Below, piece after piece: positions 24,916 through 34,358 of a stretch of DNA of 64,000 nucleotides (its first letter is position 1; the number at the start of each line of letters is the position of its first letter). A model generated the notes under the pieces. The model saw only the letters and a list, made by a program, of their open reading frames with translations. It ran no database searches and was not told where the DNA came from. Both the position numbers and the translations under genes were made by a program. Source of the DNA: Myxococcus virescens (lineage in GTDB: Bacteria; Myxococcota; Myxococcia; Myxococcales; Myxococcaceae); contig NZ_FNAJ01000001.1 of NCBI RefSeq assembly GCF_900101905.1, positions 310,001 to 374,000 of the forward strand, in the 5' to 3' direction.

Positions 24916-26511
24916 ATGACCCGCTCTCTGACCGCGTTGTGTATTGCGCTCTCGTTCCTGATGTTGGCTGGGTGCAAGGGGGACCCAGCGACCCCGGAGT
25001 ACTGGGAGTCAGGCATTCAGCAGAGCCGGAGAGCGGAGGACCGCATCCGCATGGTGGAGGCCATGCGTTCGTCCGGGAAGATGGATGAGCGCTTCCTGCC
25101 CATGCTCCACGGGCAGCTCGGCACCGAGCGCAAGCCGGAGGTGCGCGCCGCGCTGGCCCGCGCGCTGGGAGACTTGAAGCATGCCTCTTCGGTGGAGCCG
25201 CTGACGAAGGCCCTGGACCCGGCGGCGGGCGACATGCCCGCGCAGCTGGCGAACAAGGCCATCGTCGCGACGCTGGGGGCCATTGGTGACCGCAGCGCCA
25301 TCCCCGCGCTGGTGCCGCTGCTGCGCGCGAAGGACAACTACACGCGCATCGAGGCGGTGCAGGTGCTGGGCGACATGAAGGCGAAGGAAGCGGTGGAGCC
25401 GCTCATCACCCTGGCCACGGACGACACCGTGGAGCCCTTCCTCAACAAGAAGGCCATCGAGGCGCTGGGGGACATCGGTGACGGCCGCGCGGCGCCCGCG
25501 CTGGTGCGGATGCTGACCAAGGAGCGCAAGGGCAAGTCCTTCTACGTGGAGAGCTCCTTCGCGCTGTACCAGCTGGGCGCGCCCGCGGCGGACGCGCTGC
25601 TGCAGGCGTTGGAGGGCCAGGACGCGGACCTGCTGAAGTGGGCGCGGTCGAACGGCGTCAACCCCGCAAGCTACGCCATGAAGGCGGCGACGGTGCTGGG
25701 CGACCTGCGGGAGAAGCGGGCGGTGGCCACGCTGTTGAAGCAGCTGGCCTTCACCAACACGGACCCGCAGATTCAGGCGCTGGTGCGGATGCAGGCCGCG
25801 GACGCGCTGGCGCGCATGCGCGCACAGGAGGCGGTGAAGCCGCTGGCCGGGCTCGTGTCGGAGACGGACGCCACCGTGAGGGATTCCTACGTGAGCGCCC
25901 TGGTGCGCCTGGGCGGACGTGACGCGCTGCCCGCGCTGGAGAAGGCCGCGGGCACCGGAGACTGGTACGCGCGCGAGCTGGCGGTGAAGGGCATCGCCAT
26001 GCTGGGCGACGCGCGCGAGCTGCCCTTGCTGCAGAAGCTCGCCGCGGCCGAGCCGGCGCGGACGGCGGCGGACTGCAAGCAGGCGGAGGACGAAGGCTGC
26101 GATGACGCGGCCGCGCTGGGCAAGCAGCGCGCGGACCAGATTGCGGGCCAGTCCAGGCTGCTGGAGGCCGCGCAGGCGTGCGCGGACAACGCGGGCTGCT
26201 GGGTGCAGCGCATGGAGAAGGCGGAGCCGCGGATGCTGGAGCGCGCGGCGCTGGAGGTCGGCCGTTCGGGCGCGGCCGAGCACGCGAGCGCGCTGGCCTC
26301 GCGGCTGGGAGAGCGCGACACCGAGGCCCGTCTCGCGCTGGTCCTCGCGGTGGGCTGGCTGGTGGAAGGCTCGCAGGACGCCGCGAAGAAGCTGCGCGAG
26401 GCGTCCCTGCCCACGATGCGAAAGCAGCTCGCGGACGAGCAGGGCAACACCCGGTTCGTCAGCGTCAACGAGGACCTGCGGCGCCTGGTGACGACGCTCG
26501 ACCGGCCCTGA
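24916..26511 (+). CDS. HEAT-repeat lipoprotein
   Basis: 531 residues; ATG 24916 preceded by GGAG. The lipobox LMLAGC puts the lipidated Cys at residue 20. From about residue 45 onward it is built of HEAT-like helical pairs with the recurring signature of PBS-lyase/HEAT repeats: ALARALGDLKHASSVEPL, IVATLGAIGDRSAIPALVPLL, AVQVLGDMKAKEAVEPL and AIEALGDIGDGRAAPALVRML. Four cysteines at about 375-425 may form disulfides. It is a protein-protein scaffold tethered to the membrane. The 3' end overlaps the convergent FUSC gene by 47 bases. Confidence 0.88.
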   Translation: MTRSLTALCIALSFLMLAGCKGDPATPEYWESGIQQSRRAEDRIRMVEAMRSSGKMDERFLPMLHGQLGTERKPEVRAALARALGDLKHASSVEPLTKALDPAAGDMPAQLANKAIVATLGAIGDRSAIPALVPLLRAKDNYTRIEAVQVLGDMKAKEAVEPLITLATDDTVEPFLNKKAIEALGDIGDGRAAPALVRMLTKERKGKSFYVESSFALYQLGAPAADALLQALEGQDADLLKWARSNGVNPASYAMKAATVLGDLREKRAVATLLKQLAFTNTDPQIQALVRMQAADALARMRAQEAVKPLAGLVSETDATVRDSYVSALVRLGGRDALPALEKAAGTGDWYARELAVKGIAMLGDARELPLLQKLAAAEPARTAADCKQAEDEGCDDAAALGKQRADQIAGQSRLLEAAQACADNAGCWVQRMEKAEPRMLERAALEVGRSGAAEHASALASRLGERDTEARLALVLAVGWLVEGSQDAAKKLREASLPTMRKQLADEQGNTRFVSVNEDLRRLVTTLDRP

Positions 26512-28642
26512 CGCCCTCTTTGAGCCGCAGCGGCGGGACACGCTCCGCCGCGTGGTGCAGCACGGTGAGCTGTCGCACGAGCCGCTCCACGTGCGCGCGC
26601 GACAGCGCATCCGCCCCACCCGCCGGAACCGTGGCGGGCATGGGCGCGGGCCGGCGTTGCTGCTCCATGGCCGCCGCCAGCTCGTCCAACACGCCCCCGG
26701 CGAAGCGCACCACCTCGGAGAGCTCCCGGGGGGACTCCGGGTCCGCGCGGCTGGCGGCCAGCGTCGTCACCGCCGACGTGAAGCGCCGCGCGTAGACGAG
26801 CAGCGCCATCACCGGCTCCAGGTCCTTGGCGGGTCCGGTCCACTCGCTCAGCAGCCGCTGGAAGGACGCCTCCGCCGCCAGCAGCGCCAGGCCTATCTTC
26901 CGCCGGGCCTCGCGCACCGCGGGCTCCGCGTCCGAGTGCGCGGCGGCCACCGCCATCAGGTATTCGCGGTCCGCGCGCAACGCGAAGGCCACCTGCTCCG
27001 GCAGGCGCAGGTGCTCCGGGCTGGGCCACAAGAGCCGCATCCCCGTCAGCGCAATCAGTCCGCCCAGCAGCGTGTTGACGATGCGCACCCCGGCCAGCTC
27101 CCAGTCCCCGGACTGGAGCTCCGCCAGCAGCACCAGGGCCGGCGTCAGCAGCACCTGGAACGCGGACAGGCTGAGCGGCTGGATGCTCATCGCCACCGCG
27201 AACAGCACCCCGATGGCCAGCAGGATGATGGCCGGGTCCCTCACCACCGCCACCAGTCCCGCGGCCAGCGCCGCGCCCAGCAGCGTGCCCGCGATGCGCT
27301 GCAGGCTCCGCTGGAACGTGATGCCCGCGTAGGGCTGCAGGACGACGGTGACGGTGATGATGACCCAGTAGCCGTGATTCAGTCCCAGCGCCCCGACGAG
27401 CGCGGTGGCCAGCGCGGCCGCGACGCCCAGCCGCAGCGCGTGACGGAAGATGACGGAGCGGACGTTGAGATTCTCCCGCAGCGGCTCCAGGAGGGCCTGC
27501 CGCGGCGCCGCCTCCACCCGCCGCGCGGGCAGCGCCAGGGCGTCCGGCACGGGCGCGCGGCCCTCCAGCCGCGCCGCCACCTCCACCGTCGCGTGGGAAT
27601 AGTCCCGCAGGCGGTCCAGCAACGTGTGCACGTATTGATAGCCGGCGCGCACCGGCTCCGGCACGTCGCCCGCAGTGCCCAGCGCCGCCAGGGCCCGCTT
27701 CACCCGCTCGGCGCTCCACACCGGCTGGGCGCTCACCTCCGTCCCCTTCTCCAGGGCAAACCGGACGCGGCGCAGGTCCGCGGCCAGCTCCGCCAGCGCG
27801 CGCTGCACCTCCGCTCGGAGCGCGTGATAGCGGGGCACGGCGGGCGCCACCTCCAGCATCTCCGTCAGCGCGATGAGCGTCACCATCATCGAATCCGCGC
27901 CTTCGACCAGCACCAGCAGCTGTTCGCCCCGGCCGCTCTCCCCCGCCCGGCCCATGCGCGTGGAGGCCAGCACGGTGCGCGCCTGTTCGATGAGCTGACG
28001 CATGCGGGCCTGCCAGGGCGCCTCCGGCAGGACCCCCGCGGCGGCGGACGCCCTCCCTTCGAGCGGCCAGCGCCCCACCTCTTCCGCGTGGTCCGCCAGC
28101 GCGTCGTAGCACCGCGCGATGGCCAGGCGCGCGGGCCGGTAGGGCACCAGCGGCCACAGCATCAGCGCGAGGAACATGGCCCACGCGCCGCCCACCAGGA
28201 ACAAGCCGGAGCGCAGCAATGCGTCAGCCACGTCCTTGGCGGGAAGCGCGAGCGACACCACGAAGTAGTTGGCGAGCACCACGCCCATCAACCCGGGCGT
28301 GTCCCCATACGAGCGGGCGAAGCCACACGCCGTCACCCAGAACAGCGTGGCGAGGACGGCGGCCCACGCGGGCAGGTGCAGCGCCGCGGCCAGGCCCACC
28401 ACGGAGCCCAGGAGCGTCATGGCCCCCATGGTGAGCGCGCGGTCCCAGTAGGGCCCGCCCCGGTCCACCAGGGCAACGAAGAGCGCGGCCATACCGACCC
28501 ACGTGGCCGCAGGAAGGTGCAGCAGGGCCGCGACGGCCATGGGGCCACCCACCGCGAGCGCGGCGCGCACCCCTGCGCCATACGCGGGACGGCCCGGCTC
28601 CACGCGGAGGAAGGCCTGGAGGTGATGACGGAGCGGACTCAT
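26465..28642 (-). CDS. FUSC-family inner-membrane protein (fusaric acid resistance/YccS-like)
   Basis: 725 residues with the duplicated FUSC architecture. A first block of about five to six membrane helices (residues 25-165; LLGSVVGLAAALHL, GLMGVVLANYFVVSLAL) is followed by a cytoplasmic helical region (170-360). A second membrane block (about 390-530) carries NHGYWVIITVTVVLQPYAGITFQRSLQRIAGTL, close to the FUSC core motif, here cited by its key words GYW and FQR. A helical tail completes it. Relatives export aromatic acids or stabilise the envelope. No membrane-fusion partner gene is adjacent, favouring the YccS-like type. Confidence 0.85.
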   Translation of the reverse strand: MSPLRHHLQAFLRVEPGRPAYGAGVRAALAVGGPMAVAALLHLPAATWVGMAALFVALVDRGGPYWDRALTMGAMTLLGSVVGLAAALHLPAWAAVLATLFWVTACGFARSYGDTPGLMGVVLANYFVVSLALPAKDVADALLRSGLFLVGGAWAMFLALMLWPLVPYRPARLAIARCYDALADHAEEVGRWPLEGRASAAAGVLPEAPWQARMRQLIEQARTVLASTRMGRAGESGRGEQLLVLVEGADSMMVTLIALTEMLEVAPAVPRYHALRAEVQRALAELAADLRRVRFALEKGTEVSAQPVWSAERVKRALAALGTAGDVPEPVRAGYQYVHTLLDRLRDYSHATVEVAARLEGRAPVPDALALPARRVEAAPRQALLEPLRENLNVRSVIFRHALRLGVAAALATALVGALGLNHGYWVIITVTVVLQPYAGITFQRSLQRIAGTLLGAALAAGLVAVVRDPAIILLAIGVLFAVAMSIQPLSLSAFQVLLTPALVLLAELQSGDWELAGVRIVNTLLGGLIALTGMRLLWPSPEHLRLPEQVAFALRADREYLMAVAAAHSDAEPAVREARRKIGLALLAAEASFQRLLSEWTGPAKDLEPVMALLVYARRFTSAVTTLAASRADPESPRELSEVVRFAGGVLDELAAAMEQQRRPAPMPATVPAGGADALSRAHVERLVRQLTVLHHAAERVPPLRLKEGVRAGRASSPGAAGPR

Positions 28643-28797
28643 CTCGCGAGCAATCCCAAACCACTCCGTCCTATGTCACAGGTCCGCGCACGCATCGACG
28701 CTTCCGTGGAACCACTCCACGAAGGTGGTGTCCAGGTGCGAACGCGGCCGGGCCCGTTCCACCGGATGGACGGAGGGCGAGCAGCCAGGGGCCCGCG

Positions 28798-30243
28798 TCA
28801 GCCGGCCTCTCGCTCCGGGCCCACGCCCTCGAAGTCCTCCTCGGCGGGCGCGGCCTCCTGGAAGGCGCTGGGCAGCAGGCTGAAGGGCAGCACCTTCCCC
28901 AACGCCGCGAGCAGCAGGATGCCGCCGGGCGCCGCGAAGATGGCCAGCGCGGGAATCGCCTTGGCCACGTCGACGAGCTGCGCGCGCATGCGCTGGCGCT
29001 CGTCGCCCGTGAGCGCCTGACGCCGGGCCGCCTTCGTCAGCAGCACCGCCAGGTCGCCCGTCTCGCGGACCTCCTGCATCAGCCGGTAGAAGTTCTTCTC
29101 CAGCGTCTCCTGGATGCCAGCCACCAGGTCCTCCCCCATGGCGCCCGCGGCGTCCGACACGGTGAAGACGTCCACGATGGCGCGGTGGCGGGCGTAGAAC
29201 TCCGCCATCTCCAGCTCCAGCCGGTGCAGTTCCACGTCCGGGACCTGGAGCGCCTGCGCCAGCTCGCGGATGAAGACGCGCTCGCGCCGCGTCTTGCGGC
29301 CATCCACCAGCGCCGCCAGCAACGTCTGCTCCAACAGGAAGTGGCGCACGTCCACGCTGCGCACCTGGCGCACCACGTCCCGCACCGGGCGGCGGCGGGC
29401 GAAGGACTGCTTCACCGCGGCCTTGAGCTCGGACGTCATCGCCGCCGGCAGCCGCAGGGACTCCACCTGCCGCAGGATGGCGCGGCGCGCGGGCAGGCCC
29501 GGCACCCGGTCCACACACGCAAGCCCCGTCAGCACGTCCACCAGCAGCGCCTTCTGCCGCGCCGCGAAGTCCAGCCGCCGCTGCGCCCGCTCCCGGTGCA
29601 GCGCGCCGCGCGAGAAGTAGTCAATGGCCTGCCGGCAGAACAGCTGCGCGTCCGCGTACTGCGCGCCGTTGTGCAGCACCAGCCCGTACACCGGGTCCCC
29701 CGCCAGCACGGGCGAGCGCTTCACCAGCGACGCTTCCACCTTCGCCGTCAGCCGCCGGGACACCGGACGCCCCGAGGCAATCGCCGCGTCCACCGTCTCC
29801 GCCAGCTCCAGCTCTCCGGTGAGCACCGAGAACAGGACCAGGAGATGCTCGGTGCGAACGGCCGTTGGAGTCCCCACGAGCCGGCCCAATTCCAGCGCCA
29901 TCAGCGCCAGCGTCCGCACCACGGCGTGGAAGAGCTGGTCCTCCAGCACGCGCGCCTGGAGCTCGGTGGGCTGCGCCACGTCCGCCGCGGAGGGGGCGTC
30001 CGCGGGCGTGCCGTACAGCAAGCCACTGGCGCGCAGCGTCCGCCGCAGGTACGCGCGGGCCCGGGCCCGCCCGGAGCCCAGCGGCGGCGCGGACGGAGCC
30101 GGCGCGCCCGCCTCGAAGGCGACCGTCTCCGTCAGGAGTGGCAAGAGCCACCCCGCCTTGGTGAAGTCCAGCACCGGAACACTCCTGGAGCGCCAGGCAA
30201 GGCCCATGCGCGGCACGAAGAGCGGGATGTAACCCAGGGGCAT
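28798..30243 (-). CDS. LETM1-like protein with TerB-like helical domain
   Basis: 481 residues from the ATG at 30243 (MPLGYIPLFVPRMG); an ATG at 30327 in frame is an alternative start. The central part is all-helical, with a TerB-like segment, LLAALVDGRKTRRERVFIRE (about 300-335). The C-terminus has TGDERQRMRAQLVDVAKAIPAL and then a hydrophobic helix with GGILLLAALGKVLPFSLLPS, which matches the LETM1/mitochondrial carrier-like core (a 'K-LPF-LLPS' pattern). LETM1 relatives act in ion homeostasis at membranes; the bacterial role is unknown. It lies in a same-strand run between the UPF0173 hydrolase and the FUSC gene. Confidence 0.7.
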   Translation of the reverse strand: MPLGYIPLFVPRMGLAWRSRSVPVLDFTKAGWLLPLLTETVAFEAGAPAPSAPPLGSGRARARAYLRRTLRASGLLYGTPADAPSAADVAQPTELQARVLEDQLFHAVVRTLALMALELGRLVGTPTAVRTEHLLVLFSVLTGELELAETVDAAIASGRPVSRRLTAKVEASLVKRSPVLAGDPVYGLVLHNGAQYADAQLFCRQAIDYFSRGALHRERAQRRLDFAARQKALLVDVLTGLACVDRVPGLPARRAILRQVESLRLPAAMTSELKAAVKQSFARRRPVRDVVRQVRSVDVRHFLLEQTLLAALVDGRKTRRERVFIRELAQALQVPDVELHRLELEMAEFYARHRAIVDVFTVSDAAGAMGEDLVAGIQETLEKNFYRLMQEVRETGDLAVLLTKAARRQALTGDERQRMRAQLVDVAKAIPALAIFAAPGGILLLAALGKVLPFSLLPSAFQEAAPAEEDFEGVGPEREAG

Positions 30244-30340
30244 CCCGGTTTCCACTCGGCCACGGGACAGGGTCAAGGCCCGGAAGTCAGCGGGCGTAGA
30301 ACCGCCACTTCTACCGGACCCAACCATCCGCGCCCGGCGC

Positions 30341-31174
30341 CTACAGCGCGGTCGTCGCGCCGGGCTCCGGGACCACCACCTTGGCCGTGTTGCGCAGCTT
30401 CTTCAGCTCGCCGGTCAGCGCGTCCGGGGTGCCCTGGAGCAGCGGGAAGGTGCCGTAGTGCATGGGAATCACGCTCTTGACCTTCAGGAGCCGCACCGCC
30501 TGGGCCGCCTCCGCGGGGCCCATGGTGAAGTGGCCGCCAATGGGGAGCAGGGCCACGGTGGGCTTGAACTGGGTGGCGATGAGCGACATGCCCTCGAAGG
30601 GTCCGGTGTCACCCGCGTGGTACAGCGTAGGACCCTTGTCGATTTCCAGCACGTAGCCCAGGGGCGCGCCCGCGTACTGCGCCGGCGACTTCGGGTCCGC
30701 GGCGTAGCTGCTGGAGTGGACCGCCTCCACCAGGTGGAGCGTGACGTCCTTCACCTGGAAGGTGCCGCCCGCGTTGGCGCCCACGGACTGGGCCTCCGGG
30801 AGCCCCAGCAGGTTGATGAGCTCGAAGGAGCCATAAACCTTGGCGCCCGTCTTCTCGGCCAGCGCCTTGGCCTCGCCCACGTGGTCGAAGTGGCCGTGGG
30901 TGAGGAGGATGGCGTCCAGCGCCTCCGGCTGCGCGGCGCCCTTCGGGGCCTTGGGGTTGGAGAGCCAGGGGTCAATGGCAATCACCGCGCCGCCCGGGCT
31001 GCGAATCACGAAGGCCGCGTGCCCCCACCACGTCACCTCCGTCTTGCCGCGGGTGGCCGCCGCCGGGGCCTTGGCGGCCGCGACCTTGCCGGGCGCCGGG
31101 GTTCCCTGCGCCGCCGCCGTCCCGCCGAAGGCCATTGCCGCGCCCGCCACCACTGCCATGAGCTTCGTCCGCAT
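30341..31174 (-). CDS. Exported UPF0173-type metal-dependent hydrolase
   Basis: 277 residues. A Sec signal peptide (TKLMAVVAGAAMAFGGTAAAQG) precedes a beta-lactamase-fold domain. It starts VTWWGHAAFVIRS, has the metal motif THGHFDHVG and AVHSSSY, then LYHAGDTGPF and IPMHYGTFPLL. These match UPF0173/YtkL-like enzymes, but most of those are cytoplasmic; this one carries an export signal. Two start codons are possible: ATG 31180 and ATG 31174. The latter is the better distance (9 bases) from AGGAG. Substrate unknown. Confidence 0.85.
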   Translation of the reverse strand: MRTKLMAVVAGAAMAFGGTAAAQGTPAPGKVAAAKAPAAATRGKTEVTWWGHAAFVIRSPGGAVIAIDPWLSNPKAPKGAAQPEALDAILLTHGHFDHVGEAKALAEKTGAKVYGSFELINLLGLPEAQSVGANAGGTFQVKDVTLHLVEAVHSSSYAADPKSPAQYAGAPLGYVLEIDKGPTLYHAGDTGPFEGMSLIATQFKPTVALLPIGGHFTMGPAEAAQAVRLLKVKSVIPMHYGTFPLLQGTPDALTGELKKLRNTAKVVVPEPGATTAL

Positions 31175-31366
31175 ATCCATCCACTCCTGCTTTCGAGGTG
31201 AAGACCTGCCGCCACCGTGGTGACACGTCCCCCACGGCCGGATTGCCACCTGACACTGACCGGGCGGCCATTCAAGGGCCTGCCATGGATGCCCAAGTGC
31301 GCGCCGCGTCTCAAGCTCGATTCGGCTGTCGATACGACGGGGGGCGTGCGCTAACGTCGGCAGCAC

Positions 31367-33223
31367 GTGGACCACCGATTTCAAGTCAGCCTCCGCGGGG
31401 TCATCGACCTCCTGTCTCACCACTTGTACAGCTCCCCGGGCGTCTACGTACGCGAGCTGCTCCAGAACGCGACCGATGCCATCCGCGCCCGCCAGCTCCT
31501 GGAGCCCGGCCACGCGGGCACCGTCCGGCTGGAGCTGATGGAGAAGCAGGACGGCAGCCCGCCCACCCTGCTCTTCAGCGACGACGGCGTGGGGCTGACC
31601 GAGGACGAAATCCACCGCTTCCTGGCCACCATCGGTGAGTCCTCCAAGCGCGAGGCCCTGGAGGCCCGCCGCAACGACTTCATCGGTCAGTTCGGCATCG
31701 GCCTGCTGTCCTGCTTCATGGTGTGTGACGAGCTGCTGGTGGTGACGCGCTCGGCACGCGGCGATGGGCGCACGTTGGAGTGGCGGGGCCGGCATGACGG
31801 CACGTACGCCGTGCGGCCCTCCGAGCACCCGCTCGCCCAGCCCGGCACCCAGGTGTTCCTGGTGGCCCGCCCGGACATGGCGCACTGGTTCACCGCCACG
31901 CGGCTGCGAAACCTCGCCAGCCACTACGGCGGCCTGCTGCCCTTCCCCATCCACCTCACCACGGACCAGGGCACCGAGCGGCTGGACACCTCCGGCGCCC
32001 CCTGGCGCCGCGAGTACGACAGCGCCTCGGAGCGGCGCAAGGCGCTGCTCGCCTACGGGCGCGAGCTGTTCGACACGGACTTCGTCGACTGCATCCCCCT
32101 GCGCTCCACCGCGGGAGACGTGGACGGGGTGGCCTACGTGCTGCCCGCGTCGCCGCACTTCAACTCACGGCAGAAGCACCGCGTGTACCTCAAGCACATG
32201 CTGCTGTCGGAGAGCGCGGAGAACCTGCTGCCGGACTGGGCCTTCTTCGTGAAGTGCGTGGTGAACGCCAACGCGCTGCGGCCCACCGCCAGCCGGGAGT
32301 CCTTCTACGAGGACGACGCGCTCGCCGCGGCGCGCGAGTCCCTGGGGCAGTCCCTGCGCGGTTACCTGATGGAGCTGGCGCGTGAGGACCCACGCGCGCT
32401 CCAGCGGCTGATTGCCCTGCACGGGCTGAGCGTGAAGGCGCTGGCGCTGGATGACGATGACTTCTACCGCCTCATCATCCACTGGCTGCCCTTCGAGACG
32501 TCGATGGGGATGATGACGCTGGCGGACTACCGGCGCGCGCACCCCGTGGTGCGCTACACGTCCACGCTGGACGGCTTCAGGCAGATTGCCCAGGTGGCCG
32601 GTGCCCAGGGCCTGTGCATCATCAACGCGGCGTACACGCACGACACGTCGCTGCTGGAGAAGCTGCCGCACGCGGTGCCAGACGTGCAGGTGGAGCCCTT
32701 CTCCTCCGCGGACCTGCCGCAGAGCTTCGACGAGCTCACCCTGGACGAGCGCGAGGCCACCTTCCCGCTGCTGCGCATGGCGGAGAACGTCCTGGCGCCG
32801 TTCCGCTGCGGCGCGGTGGTGAAGAAGTTCTACCCGGCGGAGGTGCCCACGCTCTACAGCTCGGACGCGGAGGGCGCGTTCCGGCGCGACGCCGAGCGGG
32901 CCCGCGAGGAGTCGGATGACCTGTACGCCGGTGTGCTGGACAGCGTCATGGCGGCCTCGGGCAGCGAGCCGGCGCAATTGTGCTTCAACCTCCACAACCC
33001 GGTGGTGCGGCGGCTGGCCGCCGTGGCGGACCGGGACATGCTGAAGCTGTCAGTGGAGATGCTCTACGTGCAAGCACTGCTCTTGGGACACCATCCGTTG
33101 AACGCACAGGAGATGGTGCTGCTGAACCAGGGCCTGTTGGGCCTCATCTCCGCGCAACTGGGCGGGGATGACGGGCGCGGCGGCGAAGGCAGCGGCGGCG
33201 CGGGTCCCCGGGGGCTGCACTGA
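31367..33223 (+). CDS. Atypical Hsp90-family chaperone
   Basis: 618 residues starting at GTG 31367. The N-terminal GHKL ATPase domain is intact: RELLQNATDAIR (29-40), SDDGVGL (71-77) and the lid-side glycine motif GQFGIGLLS (107-115). The middle domain includes a recognisable VYLKHMLLSESAENLLPDW and NANALRPTASRESFYEDD, with the ATP-contacting Arg region. It is divergent from ordinary HtpG, and its C-terminal region is poorly conserved. Its stop overlaps the start of the next gene by one base (TGATG), so production is coupled. Likely an ATP-driven chaperone with a dedicated client or partner. Confidence 0.88.
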   Translation: MDHRFQVSLRGVIDLLSHHLYSSPGVYVRELLQNATDAIRARQLLEPGHAGTVRLELMEKQDGSPPTLLFSDDGVGLTEDEIHRFLATIGESSKREALEARRNDFIGQFGIGLLSCFMVCDELLVVTRSARGDGRTLEWRGRHDGTYAVRPSEHPLAQPGTQVFLVARPDMAHWFTATRLRNLASHYGGLLPFPIHLTTDQGTERLDTSGAPWRREYDSASERRKALLAYGRELFDTDFVDCIPLRSTAGDVDGVAYVLPASPHFNSRQKHRVYLKHMLLSESAENLLPDWAFFVKCVVNANALRPTASRESFYEDDALAAARESLGQSLRGYLMELAREDPRALQRLIALHGLSVKALALDDDDFYRLIIHWLPFETSMGMMTLADYRRAHPVVRYTSTLDGFRQIAQVAGAQGLCIINAAYTHDTSLLEKLPHAVPDVQVEPFSSADLPQSFDELTLDEREATFPLLRMAENVLAPFRCGAVVKKFYPAEVPTLYSSDAEGAFRRDAERAREESDDLYAGVLDSVMAASGSEPAQLCFNLHNPVVRRLAAVADRDMLKLSVEMLYVQALLLGHHPLNAQEMVLLNQGLLGLISAQLGGDDGRGGEGSGGAGPRGLH

Positions 33224-34347
33224 TGAGCGGTGACTGGCGCGAGCAGGTGGAGTCGCTCTTCGCCCAGGCGGACGGCCTGGCTGAAGGCGAGAGCAAGGTG
33301 CGGCTCCTGGAAGAGGCGGTGCGCCTGGCGGACACGCACAAGGACGTGGGCATGGGCTACCGGATGCGGGATGCCCTCATCGACGCGGCGACCTTCGGCG
33401 GCTTCCCGGACAAGGCGCTGGTGGCCTTCGCGTGGTGCCGGGGACAGCAGAAGAAGGACCCGAAGCGCTTCGACCCGGAGGAGATGTTCTGGAAGCAGAA
33501 GTGGGTGGTGGGGCGCATCAAGGAGTTCCCTCACATCACCCGCAAGCAGATTCAGGACGCGCTGGACGATGTGGAGCAGTGCTTCAAGGCCACGGACTCC
33601 GGGGTGCGCGCGGTGCTGAAGATGCGCTACCAGGCCGCTCGGGAGATGGGTGACGCCGCCGAGGAAGTGGAGCGGCTGTGGAACGCGTGGCTGGAGACGC
33701 GCCGCGACCACCTCACCGACTGCCGCGTGTGCGAGCTGGACGACGAACTGGACCACCACGCCGACAAGGGCGAATGGCAGCAGGTGCTGCGCAAGGCGAA
33801 GCCCATCCTGGACGGCCGCAAGTCCTGCGCGGAGATTCCGCACCTGACGCTGGGCACGGTGCTCTACCCGTTGTTCAAGCTGGGGGAGCTGGAGCACGCG
33901 CGCGAAATCCACCGCCGCGGCTACGCCATGGTGACGAAGAACCGCGAGTTCCTCTCCACCGTGGGCGAGCACATGGAGTTCCTCGCCCTGACGGACAACC
34001 TGTCACGCGGGCTGACGCTGCTGGAGAAGCACCTGGGCTGGGCGCTGGACCACCCCAGCTACCGGGACCGCTTCACCTTCTACGCCGCCGCCGCCTTCCT
34101 GCTGGAGCGGGTGCTGGCCGCTGGAGACAGGGACGTGGTGAGCCTGCGGCTGCCCAAGACGTTCCCCAACCACCAGGCGGATGGCGGCTACGACGTCCGG
34201 GCCCTGCACGCCTGGACGCTGGGGCAGGCCCGGGACATCGCGAACCGCTTCGACACTCGAAACGGGACGGACCGGTTCGCGAAGCTGCTGGCGCGCAACC
34301 AGGTGCTCGCGGGGGAAGTCCGTCCCTTCCCCATCGACGCGAAGTGA
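33223..34347 (+). CDS. Helical-repeat (TPR-like) partner of the Hsp90-like protein
   Basis: 374 residues, mostly alpha-helical. It has repeated helix pairs with TPR-like spacing of small and aromatic residues (LAEGESKVRLLEEAVRLADT, FKLGELEHAREIHRRGYAMV, LTLLEKHLGWALDHP), but no canonical TPR consensus is complete. No signal peptide or membrane helix. Its ATG overlaps the Hsp90 stop codon, implying stoichiometric synthesis. Eukaryotic Hsp90 works with TPR co-chaperones; bacterial HtpG generally lacks them, so this pairing is notable. Interaction is inferred only from gene coupling. Confidence 0.8.
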   Translation: MSGDWREQVESLFAQADGLAEGESKVRLLEEAVRLADTHKDVGMGYRMRDALIDAATFGGFPDKALVAFAWCRGQQKKDPKRFDPEEMFWKQKWVVGRIKEFPHITRKQIQDALDDVEQCFKATDSGVRAVLKMRYQAAREMGDAAEEVERLWNAWLETRRDHLTDCRVCELDDELDHHADKGEWQQVLRKAKPILDGRKSCAEIPHLTLGTVLYPLFKLGELEHAREIHRRGYAMVTKNREFLSTVGEHMEFLALTDNLSRGLTLLEKHLGWALDHPSYRDRFTFYAAAAFLLERVLAAGDRDVVSLRLPKTFPNHQADGGYDVRALHAWTLGQARDIANRFDTRNGTDRFAKLLARNQVLAGEVRPFPIDAK

Positions 34348-34358
34348 GGCGACGCCCG

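Noticed and set aside
26552-29020. Very long open frame on the plus strand across the FUSC gene region
   Set aside because: It is antisense to the FUSC gene, Arg/His/Gln-rich, without ribosome site or recognisable motif. Long antisense frames are expected at this GC content.
31181-32158. Upstream extension of the UPF0173 hydrolase frame
   Set aside because: It overlaps the Hsp90 gene in antisense; the signal peptide and AGGAG place the start at 31174-31180.
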